A DNA stretch of 64,000 bases from MGIIb-O2 sp002494975 (GTDB lineage Archaea > Thermoplasmatota > Poseidoniia > Poseidoniales > Thalassarchaeaceae). The notes beneath the pieces were generated by a model that saw only the letters and a list, made by a program, of their open reading frames with translations, was not told the DNA's origin and did no database searches. Made by a program: the position numbers and the translations under genes. Positions 1 to 9,159 of the stretch are shown here, in pieces (positions within the stretch are counted from its first letter, which is position 1; each line of letters starts with the position of its first letter). The stretch covers positions 156,978 to 220,977 of the forward strand of contig JAOMRN010000003.1 in NCBI GenBank assembly GCA_028355015.1. The letters are read 5' to 3'.

Positions 1-1008
1 GGGTGTCTTGAAGTACCATCAGATTCATGTGAGGGGGACGAATGCTTTCCTCTTTCATCCGATGAACTAAATTCATTACTAGCATTTCCGAATTCTTTCA
101 ATGTTCTCAAACTATCAGATGAATACGAGGTGCTTAGGATTGAAACATCTTCTGTGGTAGAAATACAAAATCAGAGGGTTTCAATTGATTGGGGTGTTGG
201 TAAAGACGATATGAAAAACCTTAGTTCGATAGCATTAAGGTATAGTATTGCCAATTCTGCGGTAGATACTGAAGTAATTGAAGGTTCGAAAATCACAAAT
301 GTGAGGTTGGGGAATATTTGGTATGAAGGTCGAGACGCATCGCCAGAATATAATGATCCATTCTATGAAATAGCTCGACTTTCTAGTGAAGACCCGGATG
401 GTCTTTGGCCACCATTTTCTTTTGATACTACTAAATTTTCTAATATTGATTGGCAAATAACTGGTGACACATTATCTCTTCAGCAAGTAGCTACTGGGAC
501 TAATGGTACTCATACAATAATTCTTGAATTAAGAGGAGCCCCTCCAATGATAATGGGGATAGAAATTTATGATGGTGAAGGTACTGATTTCTCACTATCA
601 ATTGATATTGGCGATTCAGCAATAATAGAACTAAAAGATAATCTTCCAAGAACTCCAATACAGTTTATACCTGTGAATATTTCTATTATTAATGATAATG
701 GGATTAAAACTTGGTCTGATATAATTCCCGATGGTATATCTGAAGTAGAACCTTTAGAACTTGAATTTCATGCTAGAATAGGTTCGCTAAATAGTTCTGA
801 ATCGTTAGCATCTATGAATTTCAATGATGTCATCTCAAATACTACAATTGATGATGGCACTTGGTGGGAATTTTATTGGATGGATGTAGATTTAGATAAT
901 TTGGTATCGAGTGGAGATTTCTATAATGTTCGAACAAATTCAACCGCAGATGTCACCATTTCAGTATTTGATATATGGGCTAATATATGGACTGATGATT
1001 TATTCTAA
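1..1008 (+). CDS. Hypothetical surface-type protein, 5' end outside window
   Basis: The reading frame is open from base 1 to the TAA at 1006-1008, so the gene enters the window already running. A GTG at 130 is only an internal codon. About 335 residues are visible. They are acidic, rich in Ser, Asn and Asp, almost free of Lys and Cys except at the extreme left, and show no membrane segment. Composition and predicted beta-rich character resemble the secreted proteins at 42-54 kb, which suggests an exported protein, but no family is recognised. The 3' end lies 52 bases before the ABC exporter gene. Function unknown. Confidence 0.6.
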   Translation, partial: GCLEVPSDSCEGDECFPLSSDELNSLLAFPNSFNVLKLSDEYEVLRIETSSVVEIQNQRVSIDWGVGKDDMKNLSSIALRYSIANSAVDTEVIEGSKITNVRLGNIWYEGRDASPEYNDPFYEIARLSSEDPDGLWPPFSFDTTKFSNIDWQITGDTLSLQQVATGTNGTHTIILELRGAPPMIMGIEIYDGEGTDFSLSIDIGDSAIIELKDNLPRTPIQFIPVNISIINDNGIKTWSDIIPDGISEVEPLELEFHARIGSLNSSESLASMNFNDVISNTTIDDGTWWEFYWMDVDLDNLVSSGDFYNVRTNSTADVTISVFDIWANIWTDDLF

Positions 1009-1060
1009 TTCACAAATCTACAGGGGCACATTCAAACACCTTACATTTTAAGCAGTAGTT

Positions 1061-2830
1061 ATGGAGAACGCCAGTCATCCCCTGAGACGTCTTCTATCAC
1101 ATCTGAAACATCATCAACTAACAGTTATTTTAGCCTCCTTATGTTCAATTTTGAACAAATTTTGGGATCTCGCACCCCCTATACTGATTGGAATGGCCAT
1201 TGACGTGGTAGTTCAGCGAGAGGAGTCATTTTTAGCAAGTTATGGGTACCCGGATCCACATCAGCAATTTCTGATTTTAGTTGGTATCACAGTCATTATC
1301 TGGGTACTAGAATCCTTATTCGAATATTGGTGGGGGATTTTATGGCGTAATCTTGCTCAAACTGCTCAGCACGAATTAAGGATGGATGCTTACAATCATA
1401 TTCAAAATTTGGAAATGCAATGGTTTTCAGAGCAGTCTACAGGTGGTTTAATGTCTGTTTTAAATGATGATGTTAATCAGTTGGAAAGGTTTCTAGATCA
1501 GGGTGCTAATGATTTGCTACAACTGGCAACTACAATTACTGTAGTGGGTACTATAATGTTTATTTTAGCGCCTGAAGTTGCTTTATTAGCAGTAATACCA
1601 GTTCCAATTATTGTCATAGGCTCATTTATTTTCCAAAGAAGAATTGGGGTAAGGTACAAAAAAGTCCGAGAAGAAGTGGGTGAATTAAATTCTTTATTGA
1701 ATAATAATCTCCAAGGAATAACTACAATCAAATCTTTTACAGCTGAAAGTAGAGAATCTGAGCGTGTTGGAATAGCATCTGAGTCATATAGGGATGCCAA
1801 TAGAGACGCCATTCGTCTTTCCGCTTCCTTTGTTCCATTAATTCGCATGGCAATACTATTTGCATTTACTGCGAATATGCTTGTAGGTGGATGGATGGCA
1901 TTAGATGGTGAATTAGACGTAGGTGCATATGCGATAATTGTATTTATCACTCAGAGACTACTTTGGCCTCTCACAAGGCTTGGACAAACCTTTGATTTGT
2001 ATCAAAGAGCAATGGCTTCCACTACTAGAGTTCTAGATTTAGTAGATACAGACATTGGTATAGTTGAGGGAGATAAGATTTTATCAGATATTCAAGGAAG
2101 AATAACCTTCAATGAATTAAAATTCACTTATCCTGGGCGAGAATCAGTACTCAAAGATATAAATTTTGAAATTCAAGAAGGAACAACGGTTGGATTAGTA
2201 GGTTCCACCGGTTCTGGAAAAACCACACTAACACGTCTTTTGATGAGATTCCATGACCCTCTATCTGGGACTTTAGAGATTGATGGAATTAATATTAGAG
2301 ATCTAAAACTTGAATCACTTAGAGGGGCTATTGCTCTAGTTTCTCAGAACACGACTCTTTTCCCTGGTACAGTTCGAGAGAATATCGCTTATGGGAATCC
2401 AGATGCAACCTTAGAACAGATAGACTATGCAGCAGGTATTGCTGAAGCCACAATTTTCATTTCAGAGTTACCAGAGGGTATGGGAACGAATATTGGTGAA
2501 GATGGACACAAATTATCAGGTGGTCAAAGACAGAGGCTAGCAATTGCTAGAGCGGTTTTGAAAAATGCGCCAATTCTTATTCTTGATGAAGCCACTAGTA
2601 ATGTGGATAATGAGACAGAGGCTGCATTACAGCGCTCAATAGAAAAAATCTCAGTAGGCCGTACTACTTTGATTATTGCTCATCGTTTATCGACAATAAG
2701 GAATGCTGATACTATAATTGTATTAGACGCTGGCTCGATATCTGAAGTGGGTAATCATGACGAATTAATTTTGAATAATGGTATTTATTCGCGGTTATGG
2801 GCAGTTCAAACAGGAGAAGTGGAAAAATGA
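1061..2830 (+). CDS. ABC exporter, fused permease-ATPase (MsbA/MdlB type)
   Basis: This is a half-transporter with an N-terminal six-helix type-1 exporter domain (roughly residues 20-315) and a C-terminal ATPase (about 340-589). The ATPase has Walker A GSTGSGKTT near residue 383, the signature LSGGQRQR near 486, Walker B ILILDEATS near 508 and an H-loop in AHRLST. At 589 aa it has the usual length for the family and should act as a homodimer or with an unlinked partner, exporting a lipid, peptide or drug. The substrate cannot be read from the sequence. Its stop overlaps the next gene's start (ATGA at 2827-2830), indicating co-translation with the thioesterase. Confidence 0.9.
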   Translation: MENASHPLRRLLSHLKHHQLTVILASLCSILNKFWDLAPPILIGMAIDVVVQREESFLASYGYPDPHQQFLILVGITVIIWVLESLFEYWWGILWRNLAQTAQHELRMDAYNHIQNLEMQWFSEQSTGGLMSVLNDDVNQLERFLDQGANDLLQLATTITVVGTIMFILAPEVALLAVIPVPIIVIGSFIFQRRIGVRYKKVREEVGELNSLLNNNLQGITTIKSFTAESRESERVGIASESYRDANRDAIRLSASFVPLIRMAILFAFTANMLVGGWMALDGELDVGAYAIIVFITQRLLWPLTRLGQTFDLYQRAMASTTRVLDLVDTDIGIVEGDKILSDIQGRITFNELKFTYPGRESVLKDINFEIQEGTTVGLVGSTGSGKTTLTRLLMRFHDPLSGTLEIDGINIRDLKLESLRGAIALVSQNTTLFPGTVRENIAYGNPDATLEQIDYAAGIAEATIFISELPEGMGTNIGEDGHKLSGGQRQRLAIARAVLKNAPILILDEATSNVDNETEAALQRSIEKISVGRTTLIIAHRLSTIRNADTIIVLDAGSISEVGNHDELILNNGIYSRLWAVQTGEVEK

Positions 2831-3264
2831 AAGATGAGAATTTCGGCAATCAAAATTATACTCCTGCTATGAAATTATCAGGAGTATGTGATTCACTAGG
2901 AGTCGTTGGAACAAAGTTTGGTAATGGGGAATGTTCTGTGACTTGTACTGTGTCTAATAATCATCTTAATGCAGGTGGCGTTGCTCATGGAGGTTTACAT
3001 TCTACAATGCTTGATACTGCTCTTGGGGGTGCACTCGTATCAATGATCAACAAAGAAGAATGGTGTGCTACAGCACAATTAGATATTTCATTTCTAAACG
3101 CTGCGAATGTAGGTGATATATTGGTTGCAGAGGGGAAAGTCCTGCGCCGAGGAAAAAACTTGGCTCATTGTGACGGGATTTTATCTAATCAAGATGGTAA
3201 AATTATTGCTACTGCGAAAGGAACTTGGGCTATATGGGCATCTAAACCAAGTAGTCTGTCCTGA
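2827..3264 (+). CDS. PaaI-family hotdog thioesterase
   Basis: The ATG at 2827 is chosen because it forms an ATGA overlap with the ABC exporter stop; an upstream in-frame GTG at 2797 would add only a non-homologous tail. The 145-residue product matches the single hotdog fold of PaaI/YbgC-like acyl-CoA thioesterases. The helix motif GGVAHGG followed by TMLDTALG is the family's substrate-binding and catalytic stretch, and a beta strand TAQLDISFL follows. It probably hydrolyses an acyl-CoA or aryl-CoA in the cytoplasm. Translational coupling to an exporter is unusual and could mean a shared acylated substrate, but that is inference. Confidence 0.82.
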   Translation: MKDENFGNQNYTPAMKLSGVCDSLGVVGTKFGNGECSVTCTVSNNHLNAGGVAHGGLHSTMLDTALGGALVSMINKEEWCATAQLDISFLNAANVGDILVAEGKVLRRGKNLAHCDGILSNQDGKIIATAKGTWAIWASKPSSLS

Positions 3265-3265
3265 G

Positions 3266-3272
3266 TTTTTTT
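3266..3272 (+). terminator. Oligo-T run after thioesterase gene
   Basis: Seven consecutive T residues begin two bases after the stop codon. Archaeal RNA polymerase can terminate on oligo-T tracts without a hairpin, so this may end the exporter-thioesterase transcript. The next gene, on the same strand, starts 53 bases later. Confidence 0.3.
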
Positions 3273-3324
3273 ATCCGAGTGCAGGGAAAGGATTGATTTC
3301 ACGTCACCCTCTCCGAGTATTCAC

Positions 3325-3654
3325 ATGGCACGGATTGACTCATTGATTTTGGTTATGCTCGGACTTGCTCAAATCCTTATTGGTAACTCAATAGCTCTCG
3401 AATTTCTTGCAGTATTGTTACAAGGTACCGGTGGAGGAACTATTGTAATGGCGATATACTTCCTTATTTTCTTATCGAAGCACCAGAAAGAATTTGATGG
3501 GGCATATTCTAAATTGGAAAAAACGACCCTAATTAGAGACGAAAGTGGAGAATTAGCATTTCAAGATGCTAATACTGTGGTCACCAAAGTAATTTGGTAC
3601 ATCATACCAGTTGGTTTGACAATAGTTGGAGCTATTGTCTGGTTAGCAAGTTAA
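3325..3654 (+). CDS. Small membrane protein, unknown function
   Basis: A 109-residue protein with three likely membrane segments: about residues 5-28, a Gly-rich segment at 34-50, and a C-terminal helix at about 88-108. A polar, charged loop of some 35 residues lies between the second and third. No enzymatic motif is visible. It is the first of four closely spaced same-strand membrane-associated genes that end with flotillin, so a role in membrane organisation is possible by context only. Confidence 0.55.
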   Translation: MARIDSLILVMLGLAQILIGNSIALEFLAVLLQGTGGGTIVMAIYFLIFLSKHQKEFDGAYSKLEKTTLIRDESGELAFQDANTVVTKVIWYIIPVGLTIVGAIVWLAS

Positions 3655-3670
3655 TGGTTAGGTGCTTACG

Positions 3671-3919
3671 ATGTCGGGCCGAAAGAAAGGCTTTCCTGAC
3701 TTAGTCGATAACGCAATTGATAATCCTGCCTTCGAATTATTTGGAGGTTATCACATCTTTTTGAGAAGATTAATTATTCCTCTTCTCATTGCAATCCTTG
3801 CAATTCTACTCTATGACTTAACTAATCACAAGTTTTTATCAGCAATCTTAACTGGTCTTGCAGTTGGGCCTATATTTAATTTAGAGAGATTTGTGGCTGA
3901 GAGAAAACAGCGTAAATAA
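3671..3919 (+). CDS. Small membrane protein, unknown function
   Basis: The ATG at 3671 is preferred over the GTG at 3662 because GGTG lies six bases upstream of the ATG as a ribosome-binding site. The 82-residue product has a short basic N-terminus (MSGRKKGF), a central hydrophobic stretch (about residues 30-50) and a second weaker one (about 55-70), then ends in a basic tail (AERKQRK). No family is recognised. It lies 16 bases after the preceding membrane-protein gene, suggesting one transcript. Confidence 0.55.
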   Translation: MSGRKKGFPDLVDNAIDNPAFELFGGYHIFLRRLIIPLLIAILAILLYDLTNHKFLSAILTGLAVGPIFNLERFVAERKQRK

Positions 3920-3980
3920 ACATAATTTTCATCTAATGTCGCCGAAGAGGTGAAATGTATGTCTTATCCTAGAGGTATAC

Positions 3981-4583
3981 ATGGCATCCCTTGCAGACTT
4001 TGATTTACTTTCTTTTGTTGGTTACGATGGAGGGGGCGGATTAGAGTTAATTTTCGCATCTTCTGCAGTTTTAGGTGGGGTGCTTTTCCTTCTTTGGTTC
4101 GCTTTAATGATGATTGGAGGGATAGCTGCTGATGTATTCGATGGAATATTCGGTACTGATTTCGACGCCATGGGTGCTGATGCGTCGTTCAAAGCCCTAA
4201 CGTTCCAAGGAATAATGGCTTTCATGATGTTCTTTGGTCTTGGCGGACTGTACGTATTAGAAGGTGATTCTGATCAAACGTCATTAGCAATAGTAGTTGG
4301 TTCATTGACAGGTTTTGCTTCGATGTATGGCACAGGCAAGTTATTCCAATTATTTGTTTCATTACAATCTGATGGGACTATCGATATGGATGATTCAATA
4401 GGTTCGGTCGGAACTGTCTATCTACGGATACCAGAAGGTGGAGTTGGCCAAATCCAGGTGGAATCGGGAAATGCGATGAGGACATACAATGCAAAAACAG
4501 AAGATGGACAAGGAATGGCAACTGGTGAATTCGCGGAAGTCATAGATGTAATTTCTTCAACTCTCATAGTGAAGAGAAAGTAA
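3981..4583 (+). CDS. NfeD/YqiJ-like membrane protein with C-terminal OB-fold
   Basis: A 200-residue protein with membrane segments at about residues 24-52, 68-88 and 96-118, followed by a soluble C-terminal region (about 130-200). That region runs SIGSVGTVYLRIPEGG to ISSTLIVKRK, which has the look of the OB-fold of NfeD-type proteins. In bacteria, NfeD or YqiJ proteins are encoded next to flotillin/stomatin genes and work with them in membrane microdomains. Here the flotillin gene follows 78 bases downstream on the same strand. The start has GAGGT four bases upstream. Family assignment rests on topology, the OB-like tail and this neighbour. Confidence 0.65.
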   Translation: MASLADFDLLSFVGYDGGGGLELIFASSAVLGGVLFLLWFALMMIGGIAADVFDGIFGTDFDAMGADASFKALTFQGIMAFMMFFGLGGLYVLEGDSDQTSLAIVVGSLTGFASMYGTGKLFQLFVSLQSDGTIDMDDSIGSVGTVYLRIPEGGVGQIQVESGNAMRTYNAKTEDGQGMATGEFAEVIDVISSTLIVKRK

Positions 4584-4661
4584 TTATCGTTTCTATTTTT
4601 CAGACGATGCAGGCAAAGACTTCATGACCTAGTTATGTTTCAAACGATATGAGTTGAAACA

Positions 4662-6065
4662 ATGGCAGAAGGTTCCGGAATAGCAACAATAATGATATTT
4701 GCAATAGTATTAGTCCTAGTGGCTACCACAATATTTTTCGCACAGCGATATAAAAGATGCCCTCCAGATAAGATAATGGTAGTATATGGACGTACTTCCA
4801 AAGGTGCGGCATCTAGATCTATACATGGTGGTGCTACATTAGTTTGGCCGCTAATTCAGGATTACTCATTCCTATCATTAACTCCTATTACTATCAATAT
4901 TGATTTGAAAAATGCTCTTTCGATGCAGAATATTCGAATTAATGTGCCAAGTACTTTCACAGTAGGGATTAGTACTGAACCTGCAATTATGACTAATGCT
5001 GCAGAGCGTTTATTGCAACTTACACCCCAACAAATCGAAGAAATGGCGAAAGAAATAATCTTTGGTCAACTTCGTTTGACTGTTGCTTCCCTTACTATCG
5101 AGCAGATTAATCAAGATAGAGACACATTCCTAGAAATGACTAGAACTAATGTAGACACTGAATTACAGAAAATTGGTATTCATCTGATTAACGTTAACCT
5201 AGTAGATATTACTGATGAGTCCGACTATATCGAAAGTATTGGTAAGAAAGCGGCTTCCACTGCTGTTGAGAATGCGCGTATTGACGTAGCAAATGCAGAG
5301 AGAGACGGAGCAGTTGGTGCTGCAAAAGCAAATAGAGTACGTGAGATTGAAGTTGCTAACAACCTAGCAGAAGCAGAAAAGGGCCGTAAGACCGCAGAAG
5401 CAGATCAGCGTGTATATGTTGGTAATCAAGAGGCATTAGCGGTTTCCGGTGAGAACGCTGCAACTGCAATAGTCAAGAATTCAGATGCGGATCTGGCAGA
5501 GATTGAAGCGGCTGCTAAACAGCGTGCTGCAGTTGCTGCGGCACAGGCTGAAGCGGAAATCCAGCGTGCTTTCTTCAAGGAAGAAGAAGCAAGATTACAG
5601 GCGAGTGAGATTGTACGTGAACAAATTCAGAAACAACAGATTGAAATTTCTGCAGAAGCAGAAGCGGAACGTCTTCGTCGTATCGCTAGAGGAGATGCAG
5701 ATGCTATCCTCGCTAGATATGAAGCAGAAGCAGCAGGTATTCAGAAAGTGTTGGATGCTAAGGCGAGTGGTTATGCAGGATTAGTAAAGAGTGCTGGTGG
5801 AGATACCAAAGCAGCAGCTACCCTTCTAATGGTTGAGAAGATTGAAAGTATGGTTGCAGCTCAAGTTGAAGCTATACGTAATATGAAGATCGACAAGGTA
5901 ACTGTATGGGATGGCGGAAATAATTCCGATGGTACATCTGCAACAAGTAATTTCGTGAGCAGTTTGGTACAAAGTTTACCTCCTATTCATGATGTTGCAA
6001 AAATGGCTGGTGTAGACCTACCAGACTATCTTGGATCATTATCTGATGATACAACTAACGAATAG
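4662..6065 (+). CDS. Flotillin-like SPFH-domain protein
   Basis: A 467-residue protein with one N-terminal membrane anchor (about residues 5-27), an SPFH/band-7 domain (about 35-190), and a long Ala/Glu-rich coiled-coil (about 195-370) with many AEAEAE and AEAA repeats. This order is typical of flotillin/YqiK proteins, which oligomerise on the membrane face and scaffold lipid microdomains. The C-terminal 90 residues are less ordered. With the NfeD-like gene directly upstream it forms the conserved NfeD-flotillin pair. It is less likely to be a stomatin, which has a shorter coiled-coil. Confidence 0.88.
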   Translation: MAEGSGIATIMIFAIVLVLVATTIFFAQRYKRCPPDKIMVVYGRTSKGAASRSIHGGATLVWPLIQDYSFLSLTPITINIDLKNALSMQNIRINVPSTFTVGISTEPAIMTNAAERLLQLTPQQIEEMAKEIIFGQLRLTVASLTIEQINQDRDTFLEMTRTNVDTELQKIGIHLINVNLVDITDESDYIESIGKKAASTAVENARIDVANAERDGAVGAAKANRVREIEVANNLAEAEKGRKTAEADQRVYVGNQEALAVSGENAATAIVKNSDADLAEIEAAAKQRAAVAAAQAEAEIQRAFFKEEEARLQASEIVREQIQKQQIEISAEAEAERLRRIARGDADAILARYEAEAAGIQKVLDAKASGYAGLVKSAGGDTKAAATLLMVEKIESMVAAQVEAIRNMKIDKVTVWDGGNNSDGTSATSNFVSSLVQSLPPIHDVAKMAGVDLPDYLGSLSDDTTNE

Positions 6066-6121
6066 GGCATTGTCCTAACTTGAACAGTCATCCTCATGAA
6101 TGACTTACATCTCGGACTGTC

Positions 6122-7345
6122 ATGGTCGTTGAAGATGTAGTAATTGTAGGTGGTGCCCGCACTCCTTTTTGTGAATGGCAGGGTGGCAAGAGAGGCGATG
6201 GTCTACCAGGTGGATTATTGAAGGATACAAGTGCTTTGAAATTAGGTGAAATTGCAATTTTAGGGGCCTTGGAAAAAACAGGAACTCCTCCCGAAAGCGT
6301 AGACCATGTAGTAATGGGATATGCTTTACAGACCTGTGATCAGGCAATATTTGGTGCCAGACATGCAGGTCTAGGTGCAGGGATACCTCAAGAAGTCCCG
6401 ATGCTAACACTTTCTCGAATTTGTGGCTCAGGAGTTCAATCAATCGTAACTGGTGCTCAAATGATTATGCTTGGTGAAGCATCTACTGTAGTATCTGGAG
6501 GTATGGAAAACCTATCTCAAGCGCCTCATGTCTTGCGCGGCATGAGGGATGTGTACAAATTAGCACGGCCACCAAAAGAAGGTGTAATGTTGGAGAAAGA
6601 TATGGAAGACTATCTTTTCACAAACTTACTAGATGGTATGTGTGGGTCTTTTATGGCTCAAACTTCAGATGAAATTTGTCGAAGGAAAGGAGTAACACGT
6701 GAAGAGACTGATGAATTTGCAGCACTCTCTCACTCAAGGACAGCTTCTTCAATTGCTAACAATATTTGGGAAAATGAAATTGTTAAAGTCGGCGAAGTAG
6801 GCCATAAAGATGAAGATCATGTAGTTTTGAACTCAACTTCCGAATCCTTAGCTCAACTAAGGACTGCCTTTGGGCCGGATAGTCTAGTTACTGCTGGTAA
6901 TGCTAGTGGAGTAGTTGATGGCGCCGCTGCAGTTGTAATTAAGTCAGCATCCCAAGCAGCATCTGATGGTGATTCTCCTCTTGCAAGAATTGTTTCTTGG
7001 GGGATAGTAGGTTTAGATCCAGCAATCATGGCATACGGGCCTGTCCCCAGTAGTCGCTTGGCTCTAGAAAAAGCAGGGCTTTCAATTCATGATATAGATC
7101 GTTGGGAAATTAATGAAGCCTTTGCAGGTCAGGCGGTGGCTTGCATCAAAGACTTAGGTCTAGATGTTCAGAAAGTTAATGTCAATGGTGGTGCGGTTGG
7201 TTTAGGTCATCCACTTGCAGCTACTGGGACTAGGCTTGTACTTACCCTTGCTCATGAATTAAAGAGATCCAATGGTAAATATGGCGTTGCAACAGCGTGT
7301 ATTGGCGGCGGCCAAGGTATTGCAATGGTAATCGAATCGATTTAA
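6122..7345 (+). CDS. Thiolase (acetyl-CoA C-acyltransferase)
   Basis: A 407-residue thiolase. The acylated nucleophile Cys lies near residue 101 in SRICGSGVQS. The active-site His lies in GLGHPLAATG (about 359-368), and the second Cys in ACIGGGQG near 393. NEAFAGQA carries the conserved NEAF motif. The protein either condenses two acetyl-CoA (first step of mevalonate synthesis) or cleaves 3-ketoacyl-CoA in fatty- or amino-acid breakdown. The sequence alone does not decide, and no HMG-CoA synthase or DUF35 partner is adjacent, which leans towards the degradative type. Its 3' end overlaps the convergent TauE-type gene by four bases. Confidence 0.88.
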   Translation: MVVEDVVIVGGARTPFCEWQGGKRGDGLPGGLLKDTSALKLGEIAILGALEKTGTPPESVDHVVMGYALQTCDQAIFGARHAGLGAGIPQEVPMLTLSRICGSGVQSIVTGAQMIMLGEASTVVSGGMENLSQAPHVLRGMRDVYKLARPPKEGVMLEKDMEDYLFTNLLDGMCGSFMAQTSDEICRRKGVTREETDEFAALSHSRTASSIANNIWENEIVKVGEVGHKDEDHVVLNSTSESLAQLRTAFGPDSLVTAGNASGVVDGAAAVVIKSASQAASDGDSPLARIVSWGIVGLDPAIMAYGPVPSSRLALEKAGLSIHDIDRWEINEAFAGQAVACIKDLGLDVQKVNVNGGAVGLGHPLAATGTRLVLTLAHELKRSNGKYGVATACIGGGQGIAMVIESI

Positions 7346-8148
7346 ATTAAAATCGATATAATTTCTTGAGTATATTTTATCATACTTAATGAGATTATCA
7401 TAATGAATAAACTAGTAATAAATTTTACTGGTAAGTAATTGATTGCATATTTCGCACCACTAAATGACAATATAGTCACTAAAAATGGGATTGCCAATGC
7501 ATATATTGTCGCTTGAGTATATATTTCTGAAGCGGTACCATCAATTATAATATGTGAAATAATTGCAGTTGGTACAACCATTGCAGCTAACATGAAAGAA
7601 GTTCCAGAAGAGGATTTAGTATCAAAACCCCCATAATTCCTATTTGTTGTAACGAATATCCCTCCTCCACCTATTCCAAGTAGGCCTGACGACATACCTC
7701 CAAAGAAAACTCCTATAGACCAATATTTTTCATTCATTTCTCCTATGGCTTGACCAGTGATATCTTCTCGATTTAACATTCTGATTATCGCTTTATAAAA
7801 TATCCAGGTTACTATTGATAAAGCCATAATCTTTATTGCGATATCACTAATTATTTCAATTAATAAAAAACCAATAATTGTTCCAATAATAGCTCCAGGT
7901 ATAGCGAATAAACTTCCTTTTTTAGCAACATCTAGATCGCCAAAACCCTGCCTATTATGTGCGGCTTGGCTACCCATAGCCACCGACCATACTAGAATTA
8001 ATGACCCTAATATTGCTATTTTTATTTCCCATCCAAGTAAGTAATGAAGAATTGGCATAAATATAACTCCTCCTCCTAGTCCTAATGGTGAGAAGATTAG
8101 GCCAGTCATAAGGATTAGAAAAATTACTAATATCGTATCAGAATCCAT
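7342..8148 (-). CDS. TauE/SafE-family (TSUP) anion transporter
   Basis: A 268-residue integral membrane protein with about eight hydrophobic helices and the two family glycine motifs: LGLGGGVIF near residue 23 and its internal-repeat counterpart GIGGGGIF near 158. The family moves sulfite, sulfonates or other sulfur anions out of or into the cell. AAGGAG lies five bases upstream of the chosen ATG. The gene follows the YeiH-type exporter by 17 bases in the same direction, so the pair probably shares one transcript and handles related sulfur anions. Specific substrate unknown. Confidence 0.82.
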   Translation of the reverse strand: MDSDTILVIFLILMTGLIFSPLGLGGGVIFMPILHYLLGWEIKIAILGSLILVWSVAMGSQAAHNRQGFGDLDVAKKGSLFAIPGAIIGTIIGFLLIEIISDIAIKIMALSIVTWIFYKAIIRMLNREDITGQAIGEMNEKYWSIGVFFGGMSSGLLGIGGGGIFVTTNRNYGGFDTKSSSGTSFMLAAMVVPTAIISHIIIDGTASEIYTQATIYALAIPFLVTILSFSGAKYAINYLPVKFITSLFIMIISLSMIKYTQEIISILI

Positions 8149-8165
8149 AATTTCTCCTTATTAAT

Positions 8166-9143
8166 TTATGATAATATGATTATTGTCACATAACTACTAA
8201 TCAACATTGATATTGTTGCTATAACTCCAACTAGAAGTATTGCTCCACCAGTATTTTTCATACTTTCTTTAGTGATAAAAAAACCAACAGATGCAAGTAA
8301 TGGTAATAACAAATATTTCCCAATATTTGCCAATAAATCTGCAATTATTGTTGGTAGAATCCAGGTTGATAGTATTGCAGCAATAACAAACCCTGGTACA
8401 AAGTATGGTATTGATCCAATTTTGACATGTTCTCCTTTCTCTTTGTTAATTTTATTACCAATTAATGCACAGATAGGTACTATGAATACTAAAAGTGAGA
8501 CTCTAGATAGTTTCACAGCGGTAGCTATCACCATTGCCTCACCACCAATTGTCTCACCTGCTGCGACTGCTTGAGGTACTGCGTGAATAACCGAACCTGC
8601 CCAGATTCCTGCTTGCTCTTCCGATAAACCAAGTATTGATGACAGCAATGGTACAATTAAGAAAGTAATCAGACCAAGTAAATTGATTACTGCTAACACT
8701 ACTGCAACTCTTTCTTCTTTTAATCTCAAGCCAGGAGATACAGCAACTACTGCACTATTACCGCATATCGCCCCTCCTGTACCGAGAGCAATGGTTGTCT
8801 CGATGTCTAAATTTACATATTTTCCAATGAAATAACATATTATGAAACTAGTTAATGCAGTAGAAAATACTGTGAAAAAACCAGTTAAACCAATCTCAGG
8901 GGCAAAGAAGGTGGTTAGATTTAGCCCAAATCCTAGCAATATTATTGCAATCGGCATTATCATGCTAATCATCCATTTCCCTCCTTCTTCTGTATTAGGG
9001 ATGTAATAAGCGATTATAGAACCTAAGATTAGTGCTAAGGTACTGGACCCTAGACTAATATCCCAATTCGATAGCAATAGATTTACTAAATATGCAATTA
9101 CAGAAATTAAAATTGCCGTAGTTATACCAACATTTTTACTCAT
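8166..9143 (-). CDS. YeiH-family (UPF0324) putative anion exporter
   Basis: A 325-residue membrane protein with about ten helices. The motif GTGGAICGNSA (about residues 120-130) is the hallmark of the YeiH/PSE family, proposed to export sulfate or related anions; a second semi-conserved stretch, AVPQAVAAGE, lies further on. The ATG at 9143 is selected because GGTGAT is correctly spaced before it. Two upstream ATGs (9155, 9149) would overlap that site. It is transcribed with folP and traB upstream and the TauE-type transporter downstream. Confidence 0.8.
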   Translation of the reverse strand: MSKNVGITTAILISVIAYLVNLLLSNWDISLGSSTLALILGSIIAYYIPNTEEGGKWMISMIMPIAIILLGFGLNLTTFFAPEIGLTGFFTVFSTALTSFIICYFIGKYVNLDIETTIALGTGGAICGNSAVVAVSPGLRLKEERVAVVLAVINLLGLITFLIVPLLSSILGLSEEQAGIWAGSVIHAVPQAVAAGETIGGEAMVIATAVKLSRVSLLVFIVPICALIGNKINKEKGEHVKIGSIPYFVPGFVIAAILSTWILPTIIADLLANIGKYLLLPLLASVGFFITKESMKNTGGAILLVGVIATISMLISSYVTIIILS

Positions 9144-9159
9144 CAGCATCACCATTACA

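Noticed and set aside
1498..1950. 150-codon minus-strand frame in the ABC exporter
   Set aside because: Overlaps the exporter's membrane domain completely and has no independent signal.
2797..2826. Upstream start for the PaaI thioesterase
   Set aside because: It lies inside the ABC exporter coding sequence, whereas ATG 2827 forms a standard ATGA overlap and matches family length.
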